Assembly (NCBI RefSeq): GCF_030272615.1
Contig: NC_081412.1
Location: 671,362,852-671,426,851 of the forward strand
DNA: 64,000 bases
DNA from: Cryptomeria japonica
Taxonomy: Eukaryota; Streptophyta; Pinopsida; Cupressales; Cupressaceae
Reading direction: 5' to 3'
A program made the translations under genes and the position numbers. Position 1 is the stretch's first letter. Each line of letters starts with the position of its first letter. Under the pieces are notes generated by a model that saw nothing but the letters and a program-made list of their open reading frames with translations, did no database searches and was not told where the DNA came from. This document shows, one piece after another, positions 56,798-64,000 of the stretch.

Positions 56798-57499
56798 CAC
56801 ATTTAATTAGGGCATATTGATTAGAAATGAGATCACCTAGTAAGACACTAATTAGGGTTTTATAATTTAAAAATCATTAAAATAGGATTAGTCAAAGCCT
56901 CAATTCAAGGTTTAGGTTTAAGGTTAAATGTTGTTGAGTGTTAAGGTTAGGGTTCATTCTAGTATAGTGTTTAATTTGGTTTTCAAGGTCAATTATTTCT
57001 ATTTCTTCATTCTCCATGATTGGAAGATTTGGATTTGATTTGATTTAGGGCTTTGGGTCTATTTGCTATAGACCAAGTTTGATTTTGATTTAAGGTAGAA
57101 TTTGGCCTAGGATTAGGGTTACAAATAATTTTTTTTAAAGGTTAGGGTTCAATTTGGTTTATTGTTAAAGTTAAGTATCAATTTAGTTGGGTTCAATTTG
57201 GTTTAGGGTAATATTTAAAGGACCTCTTACTCTATTTATCTTTCTTTTTATAGATTATAGTGTGATATGAAACATTAACTCAAATAATTATTAGATAATT
57301 AAACTTGAAAGAATTTATAATAATCACATGTCAAGCCTTAGTATTGAATTATTTCTCTAAAACTTATTAGTCATAGAAAGATATAGATTTGTTGTCACAC
57401 TTTATTTGGTAGCCATATTTGTTCACTTTCAAAGAACCCATTAAAGATTATATATGATAGAAAGTAAAAAATTATAGACTTTTTAAAAATATTTATTTT

Positions 57500-57990
57500 C
57501 TTGTTATATTTATATTTATAAATATGGAGAAAAATTGATATAATATTATTTTATTTAAGTAATTATTTTATAGAAACATCATGGATTTGGGAAATGAATT
57601 TAAAGGCAAGTAATAGATATTTAAAAAAAAAACAATTTTGTTACTATATTTTGACACTTATAAATATGAAAAAAGTGCTTTTACATAATCTTAATATTTT
57701 TAAGTACTTAAATTTGAAACATCATGAAATTGAAATTATAGAAACATCATTATAATTTGTTTATAAAATAAAGAAATGTTTTATAGATTTGTTTAAAATA
57801 ATAATTTTATTTTGTTCGTATCTATAAATATGAAAAGATAATTTGATGTGATCTTAATTTATTTATTAAAAAATTATATTATAAAAACATGCTAAAATTG
57901 AAAATTGTACTTACAGATAGATATTTTAATAATAACATTTTTAACTATGTTCATATTTATAAAAATGAAAAAATAGAACTTTAAAATTGA
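57500..57990. repeat. Four degenerate ~150-bp AT-rich repeats
   Basis: TTATAAATATGRARAAA-type anchors near 57517, 57657, 57825 and 57957, each followed by AACATCATG(A/G)-type and AAATTG text. Heavily diverged. Confidence 0.6.
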
Positions 57991-60230
57991 AAACTGAAAA
58001 CTCTTTAATTATTTTTTGGCATTGACATGAGCATAATATTTAAGAATGGTAAAAATCTTGAAATGCGTAAATCAATGGTGTAGTTCTGGTCTTGGGGAAG
58101 GAACAACTTGTCTTTCTTTGTCTTTTGGTGATTCAAGTGAAGGACCTCATCTACCACTTAATATGGTTTGTCCTCAGGAGTAAACTACAAACAATTAGGA
58201 AAAAGAAATAGATTGAACAAAAATATTAGCGAAATCAATATGAGCAAATGAGGTAAGCTGTTGAAATTAGAAAGCATGGTGTTGAAATTAGAAAGCATGG
58301 TGTGGATATTTATAGAAGAGTGTGATAAACACCTCAAATGTTAAATTGTGTGTACTTTGCATGTATCAGTATTTGTAAAAACAAATTGACAGATCTATTT
58401 AGTTCCAAGATTTGATACAGACAAAGAGTATGATGCAATCGTTTCACTGCAAAACAATAATATAAGAGTTCTAATCAATAAAAAGAATGATGATTAACAT
58501 ACCCAAAAACTGGGTTTACTTCTGGGCATATTTTTGCACACAATTCCTCAATTGAAGCTGGATTTGTTAGGTCTAGAAGGTGAAAGCCCTCAAAGCATTA
58601 AGAAAAAAGAATTGTTTTATGAAATAATGGTCAAATTCTTCAATTTATGAGATTTCTATTTTTCTTTGGAAAAAATTCCTATCTTTCTCCCATGAAAAAC
58701 TCATTATCATACCTTCAAGTATTTCAGTTGACTAAAATCCAAAATAATCCAAAATCCTGCATGCATTAATATAACTAAAATCATAAAAGCCAATTAAAAA
58801 TATATAACGATTATAATTCCTTGAAATAAGACACAGAGAAACATTTCATTCATCAAATGGAGATAAAACACACTATAAAGGAAAACCATGCACAATATAT
58901 GTTGTGCATCTAATTTCTGAAAGTTTAAGACAATATGCAAAGCTATGAAAATTATAGAAATAACAACTATATATCTTTCTAAGTCTTCTACTATCAAAAG
59001 TGATGAATACCTAATACAAAGCAATTCCTGTTCAAATAGAAAATCTTCCTCATCTAGAAAAGATGATCAAAACAAAAAAGATTCCCACCCTATGCTTCTT
59101 ATGAAATTGAGTCCCCTTGCGCATGCAGTGGGTAGCATAAGTTGTTACAGTTGCAGATTGGGAGGACAAAGAAATTTGTAGAATGCAATGAAATGACGAG
59201 TAAGGTGTTTTAGCGATTTGGGAAATGTTTAATATTACATATAGTGATGCTATTTCTTTACCAACCCGACTCTTTGAATAGCCTCATTTTTCTTGTAGAT
59301 ACTCCATGTTTGTATACAAATCAAAGGCTTCATGAGAAGATCATTTAGATAGTTATTCAAATGAGAGTGAGTTCTATGTAGCAATCACTCTGTACAAAAT
59401 AAAACCAAACAAAGAAATGTAAAATAAAAAACTACTTACCAATTCCAGAATCGCATCTTGATATGTTTCCTAATTATGCAAAACACAAAATGACAGCTTT
59501 CAATTTGTTCTTATGTGAATCTGTCGTAAACCCAATTGACAATCATATTAAATGCAGTGCTCTAGTTTGGAAAGAGTGGCGTTAGGCATTGTGTATTTGC
59601 AAAAAACATTTCTTTAGTCTACGGATTGTGTAGAGTGGTTCACCTCGATGATCCAGTCAAGAAACCAACAGTAGTTACGGGGGAAGCAATGGCAGAGCTA
59701 GTCTATGTAGCGGGTGATTCAGCCGATCCTGTTGCTCATATAGATCCAAACTGAGAATCGGTTATGGATCCATATACTTTTTCCTTGAGTGGTGTCTTGG
59801 TGAACTGACTGCCCATTTTATATAGGCCCTCTTAATGTCTAAGCAGAGGCCTCACCCTCAGCATATCGTATACTGTATTTGATTTCTTCATTCAATTAAG
59901 AATGGAACCCTAGCAAGTTGTGAATAGAAACCACTTCAATGCGATAAGATTTGTTTCTTTTTAAAGCTACCGAGAGTGATGAAATTGAAATGCTTGCCCA
60001 AATGCATTTAGCGATGGAGAATATAAATTAAATTAGAATGTATCTACCCCATGCCTTTGTAACCAACTCTTTGCACTTCCATAAGTTTCATATTTTCCAC
60101 TTCTCTTGGATTTGTAACTATCTCCAAATCATCAATTTTCTTTAGTGTTTACACAAAATATTCTATTTTTATTCTATCTTTCACCCCCTGCTGCGACTGT
60201 ATAGGAATGCCTCTCGACATAAATATTAAA
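57991..60230. other. Non-coding DNA
   Basis: Short ORFs only, e.g. 58945-59181, without recognisable domains. No LTR, PBS or TIR found. Confidence 0.5.
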
Positions 60231-62380
60231 TGATAATAATGTATTTTAATTTATCTTTTATTATAATTTTTTATAAAATATTATATTTTAATATTTTATA
60301 ATTTAATATATTTTAATATTTAATTAATATTATATTATAGTTTTTAGTATTTATTAATTTAAAATTGTTTCAATTTTATTATTATATAAAATAAATTAAA
60401 AAAATAAAATATAAATATAAATATAAATAAAATATAATATAATATAATTCAAATTGTATAAATTTATCAAAATATTAAATATGTTAACATTAAGTAGAAC
60501 TATTGTATTTTAATTTATATTAATTTTAAATAAATGATTAATAATAATGCCTAAACCTTTTAATTTGATAAACATATCATATAATTTTAAATTTAGACTA
60601 TTCAAATTATTAAAATAAAAAAATAAACATTAAACTTTTTAAAAAAATCACTTACACAATTCATTTATTTAAAATGCGTGCCTATTTAATTTTCTTCCAC
60701 CAATAATAATAATAATAATAATATTTTAATACATATAATGTTTTGACTTTTTTTTTTACTTATTTTAATATATATTTCAAATTTTGTTTATTATTAGCTT
60801 AATTATTTCTTTTATAAAATTTTAAAATTATCTCATTTTATCTCTATTTCTATCTTTATTTTATACTCTCCTCCCTCTCAACATCTCCATCTTTATTATT
60901 ATATTTTAATATTTTATAATTTAACATATTTTTCATATTTAATTAATATTATATTATATTTTTTATATTTTTAAATTTATCAATTATATCAAATTTAATA
61001 TAATATTATATTAAATTTTTTGATATTATTGAACTTATCAAAAGATCAAAAAATACTTCTTTGACATTATTGAGAAATATTTTTAATATGGTATTGTTGA
61101 ATTTATCAACTATATCAAAAAATACTTCTATGACATTATACTAAATTTAAAAATTATAATTGACAATTTAAAATTGAAAAAAACATCATTTTGAATATTA
61201 TGTTCTATCAACAATGACCTAGTGTTCACCTAGAAATTTGTTTAATTAGATTTCTTTTTCATGGATACTTTTCCTTTCTTTTATCTACACAGTATAGAGA
61301 GCACCATTGACATTTTTATTAATTTATTAAAAAAAAAAAATCATAATTAGATTTATTTTTTCTGGATACTTCCTTCTTTTATCTATACAGTATAGATAGC
61401 ACCTTTGACTTCATTATTAATTTATTAAAAATTAAAATATAATATTTTTTTTTTTTTAAATAATTAATAATCATGGTCAAACTTTCACTGCATATATATA
61501 CTTGCTAAGCTGTGAAAGATGGAATCGGGACTTTCCAATAGTGCCAGAAATGACGGGGAAAAAGAAGGCAATGATGATGTTATTATAGGTACACGACTAG
61601 TAGTTTTCAATACTCTTTAATAGAGAAAAATAGATTAAATTTTCTCACATTCTGTTTACCCACCCTGCAAACAAAATTGCATCCATAAATCTGACATTTT
61701 TAACCCGATATATACTTAAAAATACCTATGAAAATCCACAGTCTTTCCCTCTTAAGCACTCAATAACATGACGTGGTCGTTAGTCGACCACTACTTTACA
61801 AACATCATATTAAGTACTATTTTTCCCACGCGTCGTATTCTCTTTCGTGTTGTTTTCTCATAATGCTTTTACCTATCCTGAAAAAACAACTTCCATCCCT
61901 AAATTTATCAATTTTAACCTAAAATATACTTAAACAACCATCTAAAATCCTTTCCTCTTTAGTTTTTTATTAATATGATTTTTAAAATATTATATTTTAA
62001 TATTTTTTTAATTTAACATAATTAAAAATATATGTACAGTTTGAATTGGTCTAGTACTGGAAAACTTGTATTATTTAAAGAGAGCACACAAATTTGAATT
62101 CCACAAGGGGGAGGGTGTGTATGCCTTAACGACTTTGATCCATTATGGATCCAAGAAATAAATAAATAAATTTAATTAATTATATATTATATTTCTAAAT
62201 TTATTAATTTAAAATTTTTTCAATTTTATTATAATATAAAATAAATTTAAAAAATAAAAATAAAAAAAATAATATAATTTGAATTGTATAAATTTTGTCA
62301 TAATATAAAATATGTTAACATTTAGTAGCCCTGTTGTATTTTAATTTATATTAATTTTAAATAAACTATTAGACTAAGTT
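60231..62380. repeat. Very AT-rich region with dispersed and tandem copies
   Basis: 60340-60535 and ~62190-62370 are related copies (both with AAATATGTTAACATT(A/T)AGTAG). 60285-60345 and 60900-60985 share a TTTTATAATTTAA(C/T)ATATTT block. A ~101-bp tandem duplication lies at ~61247-61440 (TAGATTT-(C/A)TTTTT...ATGGATACTT). No coding sequence of note. Confidence 0.75.
61637..61965 (+). repeat. Partial third copy of the dispersed unit (unit C)
   Basis: Aligns with parts of unit A at ~19685-19800 and 19980-20140: TTTACCCACC(C/T)TGCAAACAAAATTGCATCC, then ACATGACGTGGTCGTT and GACCACTACTTTA. An internal stretch is missing, and divergence is higher than between A and B. Confidence 0.85.
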
Positions 62381-62676
62381 TTTAACTTAGGTGTTCTGAT
62401 TTTTAAATTAGATGTTTCTAAGTTTAAATTATTTAGGTGCTTTTCTTTAAAAAATATTTCACCATTGAGGACGCTGTGAATACTCAGTGATATCTCTGCG
62501 TTGACGTGGCCTTCGATGCTTGCGTGGAGGCCAACTTTGCACTAACGGTTGTGGAGGAGAATGTCTCCTCCATGTGGTTTGTTCCCTCTCTCCTTACTTA
62601 TGCAATGTCAGTCTGGTTTTTCTTTTGCATTTAAGATTGTTTACCTTTGTGCGTGTGAGCTATCTTTCAGCTCCTA
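62381..62676 (+). other. Probable 5' UTR of a LINE
   Basis: Composition changes from AT-rich to balanced near 62460, leading into the ORF1 start at 62677. No TATA box. LINE promoters are internal, so this stretch is a plausible 5' UTR, but its start is not defined. Confidence 0.4.
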
Positions 62677-64000
62677 ATGGAGCCGGAGGACTTTATTTCA
62701 CCTGATCCGCCTCCACTCACCCCTCATTCATCACCCTCAAGCTAGAAGAAATCCTTTGCCGAGACTGTTGCAAACCCTAACGATGGCATTGCTTCTGACG
62801 CTAAGTTCGTGGTTGGAACTACACGACCCGATGGAGAAGGTAAGACATCTGGAGTCACCATTGACCTTGCTTCCATTTCTCCTAATAGTGCTATGGTTCA
62901 AGAAATCATCTCTGAAAAAAATAGGCTTAAGTACACTGCTATCTTCTTTGCGGTACTTGATATTGAGAAATGCCCTCCCCGCAAGTTTTTAGATGATTGG
63001 TTTTATAGCTACTGGAATATAAAATTAGGTTACAGATTCTCCTTTTGCAGGCAAATCCAAAAATGGTTGTTTGTAATCTTTTTTAATTCTCGGGAAACAC
63101 AAGCTGAGGTCCTCAAAAAGAAGTATTGGGTTGTGGGAAATTATTCCTTTCAGGCCCTAGCCTGGTCACCTGAAGCCATTAACGAAGAAATCATGGCTCT
63201 ATCATGCCCTAGGTGGCTCCTTCTCAAAAATGTCCCTCCCTTCCTTTGGCGATTCCTTCCTCAAATCATCGAACCCATTGGTAAGGTAATAAGGATGGAT
63301 GAATCGAATATGTTAATCCCTCACCTTGATGCCAAAATGCTGGTATCGGTAAAACCAGGGATAGATATCCCTGAGATTCTTAGAATTAAGATCAAAAATG
63401 AAGAGTATGCATGCCCAATCGAAGTACTTGGAGGGCTAAATGCCTATTTTTTGTTCAAAAAAAATGGGCACCAATGTAAAAACTGCCCAATTATCAAGCA
63501 GAGAAATACAGGGGGTGAATCTCATCCCCCGAAGTCAGATCTTGGGAACCCTAAAATCCCCAACCCCACTCCACCCCAAACCAATGTGGAAAAAACTGAC
63601 ACTGCCTCCCCTATGGACTCTACTACCATTAACCCTAATTCAATGAATCCGATGGGAGGTGGAAGAAACTCTAATATCCCTATCTCAGACATGGTTTTTG
63701 GTATGCCTAATTTGGCTACCTCGGACCTATGCACATTTCAACCCCTGACTACCACTCCCATTTTTACTCCCATGGATACGGGCCATGTGCCTCATGATGA
63801 TAGTTTTCAGACTGTTGTCAATAAGAAACGTCGAAGGAAAACTTCTCAACAACTTGTAGCTGAAAAAATTAGGTCTGGCACCAAATTCACCACCCTGAAG
63901 ACCACCAGCACCCCCAAGGTTGATGTCTCTTCCCTAAGTCACTCAAAGGTTAAGTCGATGATTAAAAAGTTTGAGGGGGCTACTCATGGCTGTAATAATA
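62677..64000 (+). pseudogene. LINE ORF1 (DUF4283-like nucleic-acid-binding protein), cut by window end
   Basis: The ATG at 62677 opens MEPEDFISPDPPPLTPHSS. A TAG at 62743 (codon 23) interrupts it, and from there the same frame is open for ~418 codons to the window edge. The middle part resembles DUF4283 of plant LINE ORF1: FNSRETQAEVLKKKYWVVGNYSF, LAWSPEA and PRWLLLKNVPPFLWR. A CCHC-like finger follows as a decayed GHQCKNCP. After it come a Pro/Thr/Asn-rich region and a basic NKKRRRKTSQ tail. ORF1 proteins coat LINE RNA for target-primed reverse transcription; ORF2 would lie beyond the window. Only the early stop is a clear defect, and an internal start could bypass it (inference). Confidence 0.75.

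Larger units (their letters stand above)
53106..57230 (+). repeat. 4-kb degenerate TTAGGG-type (telomere-like) array
   Basis: G-rich strand on plus throughout. The basic hexamer GGGTTA recurs with variants (ATGGTT, AGGATT, AGGTTT) and a recurring longer phrase TTTACATCATGGTTAGGG (about a dozen occurrences between 53198 and 55970). Heptamer TTTAGGG occurs but is the minority. Divergence increases toward 57 kb, where AAT-rich text is mixed in. It is interstitial, with unique DNA on both sides, so it is not a chromosome end. The valine/arginine/methionine-rich or asparagine-rich ORFs here are repeat artefacts. Confidence 0.93.

Noticed and set aside
53106-57230. True chromosome end (telomere)
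   Set aside because: Unique and TE-derived DNA lies on both sides, the repeat is degenerate and hexameric, and the strand bias has no terminal context.

Overview
The window is eukaryotic, repeat-dominated nuclear DNA. It most likely comes from a plant with a very large genome, probably a gymnosperm (inference). The signs are Ty1/copia elements primed from initiator-methionine tRNA, gypsy-type LTRs, a plant mobile domain (PMD) relict, a plant-type LINE ORF1, a resistance-gene-like LRR gene, and no compact gene order. I see no bacterial features, rRNA, bona fide tRNA gene or CRISPR array. Almost every long ORF is a retrotransposon relict.

Layout. 1-635: start of a minus-strand gypsy-type LTR inserted in a copia LTR. 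636-8761: degraded plus-strand copia element carrying a nested 2.7 kb non-autonomous LTR element (2841-5578). 8762-9667 plus 19463-20429: one copy of a dispersed repeat unit (unit A), split by a minus-strand copia element (9668-19462) whose gag is itself split by a 2.3 kb solo-LTR-like insertion (14976-17300). 20430-22425: another minus copia relict lacking RT. 22426-23376: a plus copia LTR with the start of its gag, running directly into a 5'-truncated NLR-type LRR gene (23377-25317) with four C-terminal membrane segments. 25.3-26.7 kb: a SINE-like relict and a LINE ORF1 fragment. 26.7-33.7 kb: pieces of three minus-strand copia elements.

33.7-34.1 kb: a hairpin-forming 38-bp tandem repeat. 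34.2-35.2 kb: a nearly pure polypyrimidine tract. 35.2-39.0 kb: a minus-strand LTR element with a coiled-coil/three-zinc-knuckle Gag-like ORF and an unrecognised second ORF instead of pol. 39.3-41.2 kb: a PMD pseudogene, antisense to a gypsy-type 3' LTR at 42.5-43.3 kb. 43.3-45.7 kb: the gag end of another minus copia. 45.7-49.4 kb: non-coding DNA with ~0.5 kb tandem repeats. 49402-51327: unit B, an uninterrupted relative of unit A. 53.1-57.2 kb: a 4 kb degenerate TTAGGG-type array carrying a small hAT-like MITE. 57.2-62.4 kb: very AT-rich DNA with local duplications and a third partial copy of the dispersed unit. 62.4 kb to the end: the start of a LINE ORF1 that runs off the window.

The main biology is nested transposition, readable at base level from target-site duplications, TG...CA ends, and an 'empty' relative (unit B) of an interrupted locus. 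The only candidate host gene is the LRR gene, which has lost its 5' part. No complete functional gene set is present. The features most worth following up are the LRR gene with four membrane segments, the 38-bp hairpin array, the telomere-like array, and the gag/second-ORF element at 35-39 kb.
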